From Campylobacter concisus (GTDB lineage Bacteria > Campylobacterota > Campylobacteria > Campylobacterales > Campylobacteraceae): DNA of 64,000 nt. Below the pieces are notes generated by a model, which was not told where the DNA came from, ran no database searches, and worked only from the letters and a program-made list of their open reading frames with translations. Position numbers and translations under genes: made by a program. How positions within the stretch are numbered: the first letter of the stretch is position 1; each line of letters opens with the position of its first letter. The DNA is taken from NCBI RefSeq assembly GCF_003048595.2, contig NZ_CP049270.1, positions 1,054,001-1,118,000 of the forward strand. The letters run 5' to 3'. This document shows, one piece after another, positions 20,525 through 29,039 of the stretch.

Positions 20525-22583
20525 GATCACTCTAGCTCACAAGAGTAAAAATAGAGCGAGGTTTATTTGCGAGAGCCTAAACGCTAGAAGCGACGTCAGC
20601 GCTATCGAGGCTGCGATCTCAGAGCGAACTGATGCACTAAGTGTTCGTGTAAATAAATACGCAAAAAGCATTATCGTTGAATACGATAAAAACTACGATA
20701 AAATTTTAAACTTTATCAAGAGCTATGAATTTCCAACAAAGGCAAAAGATCCAAATTTGCCAAGCAAGGCAAATATCTATAAGGCTGCTGCTGCACTTGG
20801 CATAACGCCATTTATGAGTAACAAAACTCTAAAATCAGCCGTGACTCTTTACGCCACAGCTCCAAATCTAATAGAAGGTGCAAAAGAGCTAAGGCATGAG
20901 GGTATCACTTCAAAAGTGCTTGAGGCAACTGCCATTGGTACTAGCCTAGCAATGGGCGATCATTTAGCAGCAAATAGCACAAATTTGATGATAAATATCG
21001 GCGAATATATGGAAGAAAGTGCTAGCCACAGAAGTGATGATCTCATCAAAGAGCTAGCAAAACCAAATATCGAAGAAGTCTGGGTCGAGAGAAATTTAAA
21101 TGGTGAAAAGACGCTTGAAAAAGTAAAAACCGAAAATTTAAAAAAGGGCGACATCGTAGTAGTTGGAGCTGGTGAGACGATAGGTGTTGATGGTTATATC
21201 GTTGAAGGTAATGCCGATGTAAATCAAGTCTCAATGACCGGAGAGGCTGAGCCTATACCAAAAGCTAGAGGCGACCGTGTTATAAGTGGCACCGTGGTTG
21301 ATGAAGGTAGGATAAAAATTTGGGCTGAAAATGTAGGCAGCGACACAGCGACAGCTAGGATCAAAGAGTACATACAAACTTCACTCAATGAAAAATCAGC
21401 CATTGGTGTAAAAGCGTTAAAACTAGCTGATAAACTTGTGCCTGTTACGCTCTCGCTTGCTGGACTTTCATACATTATAAATAAAAATATGAATAGCGTT
21501 GCTAGCGTACTTCAAGCGGACTACTCTTGCGCATTAAAGCTTGCTACACCAGTTGCTTTTAAATCAAGTATCTCAAAAGCTGGTAGAAATGGCATTCTTG
21601 TAAAAGGTGCAAAGGCGATCGAGGCTTTAAGTTCAGTTGATACTTTTGTATTTGACAAAACTGGCACTCTGACACATGGACGCCTAAGTGTAGTTGAAAT
21701 TTACTCATTTAAAGAGGGCTTTTCTCAAAATGATATATTAAATTTAACTGCAAGTGCTGAGGAACACTACTTTCATCCAGTAGCCGAAGCAATAGTTGAA
21801 GCTGCAAATAAGCGTGGTTTCCACCATATTCATCACGATGAAGTTGAATTTATTGTAGCTCATGGCGTAAAAACTGCGATGCACGGCAAAGAGGTAGTTA
21901 TCGGCAGTAGACACTTCTTAGAAGATGACGAGATGATAAGCTTTAAAGCTCATGAAGCTTTAATAAGCGAAGCATTAAATAGCGGTTTAACCTTACTCTA
22001 CGTAGGATATGATAAGGAGCTGGTCGGCGTCATTGCTATGAAAGATGATATGAGAGAAAACGCAAAAGACATGGTGGCAAAACTACGCAGTCTTGGCGTA
22101 AAAGAGGTCGTCATGCTAAGCGGCGACATCAAAAGCAAGGCTGAAGAAGTAGCACGTGAGCTTGGACTTGATAGGGTCTATGCGGAGTGCTTACCAACAG
22201 ATAAAGCAGCTATTATCGAAGAGCTAAAGAGTGAGGGCAAAAAAGTAGCCTTTGTGGGAGATGGCATAAATGATGCTCCAAGCCTAACTAAAGCAAATGT
22301 GGGCATAAGTATGCACAAAGGTGCTGATATAGCTAAAGCGACGGCTGACATAAGTCTTTTAAAAGACGATATCATGAGCGTAGCTCTCGTAAAAGAGCTA
22401 GCAAATAAAACAATGGATTTAATTAGCTCAAATTTCCGCTCAACCGTTGGCGTAAACACAGCTATACTAAGTGCTGCGACACTTGGTATGTTAAATCCAA
22501 TAGCAACTGCCATGCTTCATAATGGCACAACGATTTGGCTTTTATTAAATTCAATGAAGGGTGTAAAATTCAAATCAAAATAA
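20493..22583 (+). CDS. P1B-type ATPase, P1B-6-like (SCA motif)
   Basis: 696 residues. The N-terminal HMA-like domain (1-75) has AHKSKNRARF instead of CxxC. Core motifs are complete: TGE at 249-251, SCA at 345-347 in the membrane metal site, phosphorylation DKTGTLT (D388), HP at 428-429 and GDGIND at 589-594, with HNGTTIWLLLNSM in the last membrane helix. SCA marks the P1B-6 subgroup, which includes FezB of ferrosomes; transport of iron is inferred. Membrane helices are unusually polar for a P-type pump. Start at ATG 20493 inside the preceding gene, with a weak ribosome binding site. Confidence 0.88.
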   Translation: MSKQNLTHKNKITLAHKSKNRARFICESLNARSDVSAIEAAISERTDALSVRVNKYAKSIIVEYDKNYDKILNFIKSYEFPTKAKDPNLPSKANIYKAAAALGITPFMSNKTLKSAVTLYATAPNLIEGAKELRHEGITSKVLEATAIGTSLAMGDHLAANSTNLMINIGEYMEESASHRSDDLIKELAKPNIEEVWVERNLNGEKTLEKVKTENLKKGDIVVVGAGETIGVDGYIVEGNADVNQVSMTGEAEPIPKARGDRVISGTVVDEGRIKIWAENVGSDTATARIKEYIQTSLNEKSAIGVKALKLADKLVPVTLSLAGLSYIINKNMNSVASVLQADYSCALKLATPVAFKSSISKAGRNGILVKGAKAIEALSSVDTFVFDKTGTLTHGRLSVVEIYSFKEGFSQNDILNLTASAEEHYFHPVAEAIVEAANKRGFHHIHHDEVEFIVAHGVKTAMHGKEVVIGSRHFLEDDEMISFKAHEALISEALNSGLTLLYVGYDKELVGVIAMKDDMRENAKDMVAKLRSLGVKEVVMLSGDIKSKAEEVARELGLDRVYAECLPTDKAAIIEELKSEGKKVAFVGDGINDAPSLTKANVGISMHKGADIAKATADISLLKDDIMSVALVKELANKTMDLISSNFRSTVGVNTAILSAATLGMLNPIATAMLHNGTTIWLLLNSMKGVKFKSK

Positions 22584-22597
22584 ATTTGAAAGGGTAG

Positions 22598-24061
22598 ATG
22601 GTGCTTGATAGTTTCTTAAGTTTTTTAAACGGCAAAATGGACGTAGCCAACGACTTTTTATATGGATATTTTTTAGTCATTATTCTTGTGGCTACGGGAA
22701 TTTATTTTAGTTATTTGACTCGTTTTGTGCAGTTTAGGATGTTTTTTGAGGCTTGCAGAGTCTTAGTAGAAAAAAAAGACAAGTACAACAAGCACCATTT
22801 AACGCCATTTCAAGCACTTATGATCTCGACTGCTTCGCGCGTTGGTATAGGCAATATCGCTGGAATTTCAGCAGCTATCGTCGCGGGCGGTCCGGGTGCT
22901 CTTTTTTGGATGTGCTTGATGGCATTTTTAGGATCAGCTTCAGCTTTTATAGAGAGTACACTTGCGCAAATTTATAAGACAAAAGACGTTTTTGGGTTTA
23001 AAGGCGGTCCAGCTTATTACATCAAAAATGGTCTTGGTATAAAATGGCTGGCTTCGCTTTTTGCGGTAATTCTCATCATCACCTACGCATACGGCTTTAA
23101 CGGACTTCAAAGCTATACAATGACATCAGCTTTTGAAATTTACTACGACAAAGCTGGTAGCAACGTTAGCTTTGCACAAAGCGGACTACCTGTTGGCATC
23201 GGCCTTATACTTACGGCATTTGCGGCGGTTATGTTTTTTAGCAAAAGCCACATCATCGGTAAAGTAAGCTCATACATCGTGCCTTTCATGGCACTTGCCT
23301 ACATCTCGCTAGCACTTATTGCTATCGTTTTAAATTTCAAAGAAATTCCTGATGTTGTTAAGATGATTTTAGAAAATGCCTTTGATTTTAAAGCGATATT
23401 TGGCGGATTTGCTGGCAGCGTGATCGTAATAGGCATCAAAAGAGGCCTTTTCTCAAACGAAGCCGGTATGGGTTCAGCTCCAAACGCAGCAGCCGCAGCA
23501 CATACTAGCCACCCAGTAAAACAAGGCCTAGTTCAAGCAATGGCAGTCTTTATAGACATGACGATATGTATCGCTTCTGGTATGATCGTGCTATTTTCAC
23601 AGGCCTATCTTACGAAGCAGACTGGCTCAAGTGGCGAGGTGCTAACAGCACTTCCTCTCGTTCAAGCCGCAATGAAAGAGTATTTTGGTGAATTTGGAGT
23701 TCATTTTACCACTCTTGCAGTCGTACTTTTTGCCATCACTTCGCTTATTGGCAACTACTACTACGCTCAGGCAAATATGAAATTTTTAACCAAAAACCAC
23801 AAGCTTACGTTGCTATTTAAGATAACAGCTGTCGTTATGATATTTATTGGTGCTCAGATGAATTTAAAGCTCGCTTGGAATATCGCTGATATCACAATGG
23901 CTGCAATGGCAACTATTAATATTATCGCTATATTCCTACTTTCAAAAGTAGTGATAATAGCAGTCAAAGACTACGAAGCTCAAAGAAAAGCTGGGCAAAA
24001 TCCAGAATTTGACCCAGAAAGTCTTGGTATAAAAAATACAAGTTGCTGGAATAAAAACTAA
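22598..24061 (+). CDS. AgcS-family sodium:alanine symporter
   Basis: 487 residues, about ten or more membrane helices. Family motifs are FQALMISTASRVGIGNIAG (N-terminal), the GGPGALFWMC block and the diagnostic GIKRGLFSNEAGMGSAPNAAAA (about residue 290). Imports alanine/glycine with sodium. Lies only 14 nt after the ATPase stop with AAAGGGTAG before the ATG, so probably in the same operon. Why an amino-acid symporter belongs there is unclear. Confidence 0.92.
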   Translation: MVLDSFLSFLNGKMDVANDFLYGYFLVIILVATGIYFSYLTRFVQFRMFFEACRVLVEKKDKYNKHHLTPFQALMISTASRVGIGNIAGISAAIVAGGPGALFWMCLMAFLGSASAFIESTLAQIYKTKDVFGFKGGPAYYIKNGLGIKWLASLFAVILIITYAYGFNGLQSYTMTSAFEIYYDKAGSNVSFAQSGLPVGIGLILTAFAAVMFFSKSHIIGKVSSYIVPFMALAYISLALIAIVLNFKEIPDVVKMILENAFDFKAIFGGFAGSVIVIGIKRGLFSNEAGMGSAPNAAAAAHTSHPVKQGLVQAMAVFIDMTICIASGMIVLFSQAYLTKQTGSSGEVLTALPLVQAAMKEYFGEFGVHFTTLAVVLFAITSLIGNYYYAQANMKFLTKNHKLTLLFKITAVVMIFIGAQMNLKLAWNIADITMAAMATINIIAIFLLSKVVIIAVKDYEAQRKAGQNPEFDPESLGIKNTSCWNKN

Positions 24062-24334
24062 ATGGAGAAGAATTTGAAAAACGAAACAAAAATAAGTGGC
24101 AAACTACTTGATATAAACACTCATAGACAAGTATCAAAAGTCGGTATGGGCATCACTTTAGCCTCAGTTTGCTTAAGTGCCCTTTTTATGAAAAAAAATA
24201 AAAGCATTAAGAAATTTCACGTTGCTTCAGGCATTGCATTTACTTGTTTTGCCCTTTATCATGCTGGGCTTTATGACAATGGAATCTTTAAAAAAATGAT
24301 AATAAAAGCAAAAAATGAGGTAAAAAAGGCATAA
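24062..24334 (+). CDS. Small two-helix membrane protein
   Basis: 90 residues, starting immediately after the symporter stop. Two hydrophobic segments (about 26-42 and 55-71) with histidines facing the second (KKFHVASGIAF and LYHAGLYDN), reminiscent of small heme- or metal-binding membrane proteins, but no family is recognised. Position between AgcS and modD, 1 nt from the latter, makes it an operon member. Confidence 0.6.
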   Translation: MEKNLKNETKISGKLLDINTHRQVSKVGMGITLASVCLSALFMKKNKSIKKFHVASGIAFTCFALYHAGLYDNGIFKKMIIKAKNEVKKA

Positions 24335-24335
24335 A

Positions 24336-25169
24336 ATGATACTTAGCGACGCAGAAATTCTAAGCTATATAAATGAAGATATACCTTACTTTGATCTTAC
24401 TACGTCGCTTCAAAATATCGATAAAAAAGCCTCACTTGAAATTTATTCACGTGATGAAATTTGTGTTAGCTGCGTTGATGTGGCCGCAAGTGTTGCAAGG
24501 CTACTTGGGTGTGAGAGTGAAATTTTTGTGCAAAATTCTCAAATTTGCAAAGCTGGTGATGTAATCATAAAAATTTGTGGTAGCTATGAAAATGTGCATA
24601 AAACTTGGAAACTAGCTCAAGTCGCACTAGAATATGCCAGCGCCATCGCAACTTATACAAACAAAATGGTAAATGCCGCAAAGTGCGTAAATAAAAAATG
24701 CGAAGTGTTGGCAACTAGAAAGAGTTTTCCATTTGCTAAGAAATTTTGCGTAAAAGCCGTACTTGAAGGTGGTGGTGGCATCCATAGACTTGGGCTTAGC
24801 GATAGCATTTTATTTTTTAAAAACCACATGAAAGCCTATGGTAGCTTTGATAAATTTTTATCACATTTGCCAGAGTTTAAAGCAAAAATGGCCGAGCGAA
24901 AAGTATGCATCGAAGCTGAAAATTTAGACGAAGCAAATAAGCTTTTAAAAGTAAACTGCGACGTCGTGCAGTGCGATAAATTTAGTCCAGAGCTCATCGA
25001 AAATGTACTCTCTTTAAGAGATGAGATTTCGCCAAATAGCATTATCCTAGCAGCTGGCGGCATAAATTTAGCAAATGTAAAAGAATACGCAAATGCCGAT
25101 ACGATAGTAACATCAGCGATGTATTCAAAAGGCGTTGCTGATATCAGCACCAGACTTGAGATTTTATAA
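24336..25169 (+). CDS. modD: ModD-type phosphoribosyltransferase
   Basis: 277 residues of the nicotinate-nucleotide pyrophosphorylase (QPRTase) fold, ModD branch. It shows the N-terminal EDIPYFDLTT, central ATRKSFPFAKKFCVKAVLEGGG and C-terminal AAGGINLANVKEYA with VTSAMYSK. ModD genes often accompany molybdate/tungstate transport, but their reaction is unproven. No mod transporter is visible nearby; here the gene ends the putative iron-organelle operon. Confidence 0.85.
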   Translation: MILSDAEILSYINEDIPYFDLTTSLQNIDKKASLEIYSRDEICVSCVDVAASVARLLGCESEIFVQNSQICKAGDVIIKICGSYENVHKTWKLAQVALEYASAIATYTNKMVNAAKCVNKKCEVLATRKSFPFAKKFCVKAVLEGGGGIHRLGLSDSILFFKNHMKAYGSFDKFLSHLPEFKAKMAERKVCIEAENLDEANKLLKVNCDVVQCDKFSPELIENVLSLRDEISPNSIILAAGGINLANVKEYANADTIVTSAMYSKGVADISTRLEIL

Positions 25170-25526
25170 ATTTTTACAATGACCGATACAGCAAAACATC
25201 TATCAAAGTTAAAAATTTACAGAAAATGCATTTTGGCTCTGGAATTTGAACGATACGCAACAAAAAATTAACATTTTTTATTTAAAATTTATCTCATAGC
25301 TACAAGCAAAAATACAAACCAATAAAGTTAAATTTTCTAATTTGTTTTCTCTAAAAAATAAGGACACTCATATCTTGCTTTACACCACGTGCATAAAACT
25401 CAATCAAATTTTAAAATTTACAAACAAGTATATCACGCTTTTAAATTCAGTAACAAACGATAACGAGTGAGTAAAATTTAGAATTTGCCTAGAAATTTTC
25501 AAATTCCAGGCAAATTTCACTCAAAT
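25170..25526. other. Gene-free convergent spacer
   Basis: About 357 bases between the convergent modD and BCCT genes. No coding frame with a credible start or codon use is visible. The only structure seen is the hairpin at 25482-25516. Confidence 0.6.
25482..25516 (-). terminator. Terminator of BCCT gene
   Basis: Nearly perfect inverted repeat: AATTTGCCT (25482-25490) pairs with AGGCAAATT (25508-25516), and the inner bases extend the stem with one mismatch and one G-U pair. Ten bases after the BCCT stop on the minus strand, followed by CTAAATTTTACT. Confidence 0.65.
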
Positions 25527-27467
25527 TTACTCTCTAACAACATGTAAAAACTGCATGTGTTTGCGGTATTGCTCGATGACGTCGTTTATCAGCGTGGCTT
25601 CGCTCCAGCCAAGCACGTCGTAGTCCTGACCGCCCTCTTTTAGATAGACTTCAGCTCTATAGTAAAGATCATCGCCGTCAAGCTCTCTGGTGTAGTCTGG
25701 GCTCTGGCTTTTGGTGAGATAGACGCCATATCTAAAGTCCATCTCATCGCCAAGTCCAACGTTTAAATTTACAAAATTTTCACCATTTGTGACCTTTGCT
25801 TCAAGCCCATTTTTGGCAAATTCCTCTTTTAGCTCGTTAAACGCTTTTAGTACGACTTCGTTTAAAAATTTCTTGCCATCTTTCTTGCCTGGAAGCGTGA
25901 TGATCGCGCTTAGTCGCTCCTGCCAAGGTTTTGAAAGATCGCTAAGAGGCATGTTACTAAAGTTATTTGTCTCTTTTTTGGTTAGATCCACACGTAGCGC
26001 CTTAAATAGCCCGTAAATAGCGCCAAGTAGCACGATCGCAAATGGCAGTGCTGTGGTGATAGTAAGCGCTTGAAGTGAGGCAAGTCCGCCAGCTAGCATC
26101 AAAAATGCCGCCACAATGCCCACTGCAACGCCCCAAAATACCTTTTGCCAAACTGGCGTATCGTCTTTGCCGTTTGAGCAAAGCATGTTCACAACGATCG
26201 CTGCTGAGTCAGCAGAAGTTACAAAAAATATGACGATCATAAAGACTGCGATCACGCTTAGCACGCCTGAGAAGCTAAATTTTTCTAAAAACATAAATAG
26301 CGCTGAGGCTGAGTCAGAATTTACGGTCGTTGCTAGCTGGCTAAAGCCATTTTGCACGAGCGAGATCGCTGAGTTGCCAAAGAAACTCATCCAAGCAAAA
26401 GTAAAGCCAGTCGGCACTAAAAGCACGCCTATGACAAATTCTCTTATCGTTCTGCCTTTTGAAATTTTAGCGATAAATAGCCCCACAAACGGCGACCAAG
26501 AGAGCCACCAAGACCAGTATAGCAGCGTCCAGCCACCAAGCCAGCTATCATTTTGCTTCTCGTAGGCGTAGAGGTTAAATGTGTTTGAAATAAGCGTAGA
26601 GACGTAGTCGCCGCTATTTTGTACAAATGACTTTAAAAGCTGCGTCGTATCGCCCAAAAATAGTATGAAAAACATAAAACAAATAGCTAGTGCGATGTTT
26701 GCGTTTGATAAGATTTTGATGCCCTTATCCACGCCACTTGCCGCTGAGATGGTTGCAGCTAGGCAAAGCACTATTAAAAGCGTGATATGCATGGTTGGCA
26801 GCCCAAAAACGTGTGTAAGACCCGCATTTACCTGAAGTACGCCATATCCAAGCGAGGTCGCCACGCCAAAAAGCGTCGCCACGACGGCAAATGTATCGAT
26901 AGCATTGCCTATCTTGCCATAAATTTTATCGCCAATTATCGGATAAAACGCCGATCTAAGCGTGAGTGGCAAGCCGTGCCTATACGAGAAAAAAGCAAGT
27001 ATTAGCGCCACGATAGCATAAACTGACCATGCCCCCATGCCCCAATGAAAGAAAGTGATATTCATCGCAAGCTTTGCTGCAGCGATGCTTTGCGGGTCAC
27101 CAACTGGTGGGTTTAGATAGTGCATAAGCGGCTCAGCCACACCAAAAAATACTAGACCTATGCCCATACCAGCGGCAAAAAGCATAGAAAACCACGAGAT
27201 ATTTTTATGCTCTGGCTTTACGTGATCGGCTCCTAGTTTGATCTCGCCAAGCTTGCTAAAGCCAAGGATGATGACGCTAAGAAGTATGACGGCAACAGCA
27301 AGGATGTAAAACCAGCCAAATTTTGCCGAGATGTAATCTTGCATACCCTTAAAAAATTCATTTGAGAAATTTGGAAATACCGCTGCAAATGCTGTTATTA
27401 AAACTATCACAATAAGTGATGGGATAAATACTGAATTATTAAATTTTGATCTTTGAAATTTGATCAT
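25527..27467 (-). CDS. BCCT-family betaine/choline/carnitine transporter
   Basis: 646 residues, twelve membrane helices. Family signature WSWWLSWSPFVGLFIAKISKGRTIREF (about residue 315-340) and the GMGIGLVFFGVAEP motif (about 98) with MNITFFHWGMGAWSVYA are clear. The C-terminal 130-residue cytoplasmic tail suggests osmotic regulation, as in BetT. Substrate among betaine, choline and carnitine is not decidable. Preceded by AAAAGGAGGAAAA. Monocistronic. Confidence 0.93.
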   Translation of the reverse strand: MIKFQRSKFNNSVFIPSLIVIVLITAFAAVFPNFSNEFFKGMQDYISAKFGWFYILAVAVILLSVIILGFSKLGEIKLGADHVKPEHKNISWFSMLFAAGMGIGLVFFGVAEPLMHYLNPPVGDPQSIAAAKLAMNITFFHWGMGAWSVYAIVALILAFFSYRHGLPLTLRSAFYPIIGDKIYGKIGNAIDTFAVVATLFGVATSLGYGVLQVNAGLTHVFGLPTMHITLLIVLCLAATISAASGVDKGIKILSNANIALAICFMFFILFLGDTTQLLKSFVQNSGDYVSTLISNTFNLYAYEKQNDSWLGGWTLLYWSWWLSWSPFVGLFIAKISKGRTIREFVIGVLLVPTGFTFAWMSFFGNSAISLVQNGFSQLATTVNSDSASALFMFLEKFSFSGVLSVIAVFMIVIFFVTSADSAAIVVNMLCSNGKDDTPVWQKVFWGVAVGIVAAFLMLAGGLASLQALTITTALPFAIVLLGAIYGLFKALRVDLTKKETNNFSNMPLSDLSKPWQERLSAIITLPGKKDGKKFLNEVVLKAFNELKEEFAKNGLEAKVTNGENFVNLNVGLGDEMDFRYGVYLTKSQSPDYTRELDGDDLYYRAEVYLKEGGQDYDVLGWSEATLINDVIEQYRKHMQFLHVVRE

Positions 27468-27593
27468 TTTTCCTCCTTTTTGTAATGTCAGCTTGCTTTC
27501 AAACTAACAAAAAAGAGTAAATAGGTCAAATTTTCTCTTTAAATTTTTTATGAAATTTTAAGCTTCAGCCACCAAAAATAGCCACTTTGAAAT

Positions 27594-29039
27594 TTATCTC
27601 AAGTCTCTTTCATCTCTCTTTGGTTTTGCAAGAGTTGTTAGCACTATGACGACAAAAGCAATGCCAAATGTGATATACAAGATGATCTTTGGCGAGTCAA
27701 ACTCTATCCTAGATCTCGCGACCTCTTCGCCGCTTGCCTCCACTAGCTCGCCGCGCTTTATCATCTGGCTGATATCTTTTGCGCTAAGCTCTTTAGACGC
27801 TCTTGTTAAAATTTCAATTACGCTAAGATCAGCCACCTCATAAACGCTATGTCTAATGCCATAAAATGGCTTTATATTGCTAAAAAAATAGACCTTATCG
27901 CCGTTTGCATAGACTGCGCCATACTCGCCATCTTTTACCAGTCCTATCTCACGCCAAGAGCCATTTGGGGCAAATTTATATAAAGAGACAGTTTGTGCCA
28001 CTAAGTGCCTACCATGCTTTGAGCGTTGCCACTCTTCGCCTTGCTGTAAAAAATACGCTGAGCCCTCATCTACAAAAACGTCAGCATAGAGCCTTTTTAG
28101 CTCGCCTTTTAGCTGATAGTCTGAAATTTTAACTTGTTCGTTTTTACTGCTATCCCAAAAGTAAATTCCATCTTTGCTGGCAAAAAGAGGCCAAAACGAG
28201 TGCACGTTATCCACGCTATAAATGGCGCTATAAGGCATATTTTGGGCGCTAAATTTGAGCTCATTTGCAAACACCGCCCCACTTTTTGGCTCAAAAAGAT
28301 ATTCTATATCGTGCTTTGGGTCATAACATATACGGCGCGTCTCATCTGAGTAGCTCGCATCAAGCCTATAAAAGCCCATAAACAAGCTTTTGCCATCTGT
28401 GTAATATCCGCTAGCAGCGCCATTTTCTGTCGTGATGTATCTTAGCTCGCTAGGCTGCGCGTCAAGCTTTTCGCCCTTGTAGTAAAGCGTGCTGCCGTCT
28501 CTTGCAAAGCCAGCGTCAAAGATAGGCTCTAAATTTGTGCTTTCAACCCTTTTTATCCTGTAAAAATAAGGGCTATCATCGTAGCTTTTTATAAAAACGT
28601 GAACAAGGTTTTTCATAATGGCGCTAAATTCGCTAAATCCCGCCTCTTTCTCGCTTCTAGTGGCGCAATAATAGCTTATCTTGCCATCACTTAGATAGCC
28701 ATTGCCAAGCACTTTGGTGCTGTTTGGATCAAGACCAGGCAAAATTTCTCTAGCGCAATAGACACTGTTTTTATCAGCCGCCACATTTGAGTAGTCGTAT
28801 GCGTGTTTTAGCTTTAAAACCCTAAAACTAGCTTCATCAACGCCTTTTAGCTCATACTTGCCACTGCCTGAAATTTGAACATAAATTTTACCATCTGGCG
28901 AGCGGTAAAACTCGCTATTATCAATGTTTGCAAAGCTTCTTTGATACTCGCCCTCATGCCACAGATAAAGCATCGCCAAAACAAAAAATAATGTCAAAAT
29001 GACAAAAAGATAAAGTATCTTAGTCGCAATTTTTCTCAT
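27594..29039 (-). CDS. DKNYY domain protein, copy B
   Basis: 481 residues. N-terminal membrane helix (about 9-27), an exported domain with many Tyr/Asp/Lys-containing repeats of the DKNYY type (DKNSVYC, DGKSLFMG, DGKISYYC, GDKVYFFS) and a C-terminal membrane helix (about 455-473) before a charged tail. DKNYY proteins are thought to be envelope beta-propeller-like modules; no enzymatic role is known. Overlaps copy A by 4 nt and shares its layout, so the pair arose by tandem duplication. Confidence 0.75.
   Translation of the reverse strand: MRKIATKILYLFVILTLFFVLAMLYLWHEGEYQRSFANIDNSEFYRSPDGKIYVQISGSGKYELKGVDEASFRVLKLKHAYDYSNVAADKNSVYCAREILPGLDPNSTKVLGNGYLSDGKISYYCATRSEKEAGFSEFSAIMKNLVHVFIKSYDDSPYFYRIKRVESTNLEPIFDAGFARDGSTLYYKGEKLDAQPSELRYITTENGAASGYYTDGKSLFMGFYRLDASYSDETRRICYDPKHDIEYLFEPKSGAVFANELKFSAQNMPYSAIYSVDNVHSFWPLFASKDGIYFWDSSKNEQVKISDYQLKGELKRLYADVFVDEGSAYFLQQGEEWQRSKHGRHLVAQTVSLYKFAPNGSWREIGLVKDGEYGAVYANGDKVYFFSNIKPFYGIRHSVYEVADLSVIEILTRASKELSAKDISQMIKRGELVEASGEEVARSRIEFDSPKIILYITFGIAFVVIVLTTLAKPKRDERDLR

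Noticed and set aside
20493-22583. Annotation of the P-type ATPase as a copper or zinc exporter
   Set aside because: It has SCA rather than CPC in the membrane site and no CxxC in the N-terminal domain, and the neighbours are not copper or zinc genes.
24836-25150. Antisense frames opposite modD and other genes with lengths of 60-120 codons
   Set aside because: They are shadows of well-supported genes, with Ser/Leu/Phe-rich composition typical of antisense reading.
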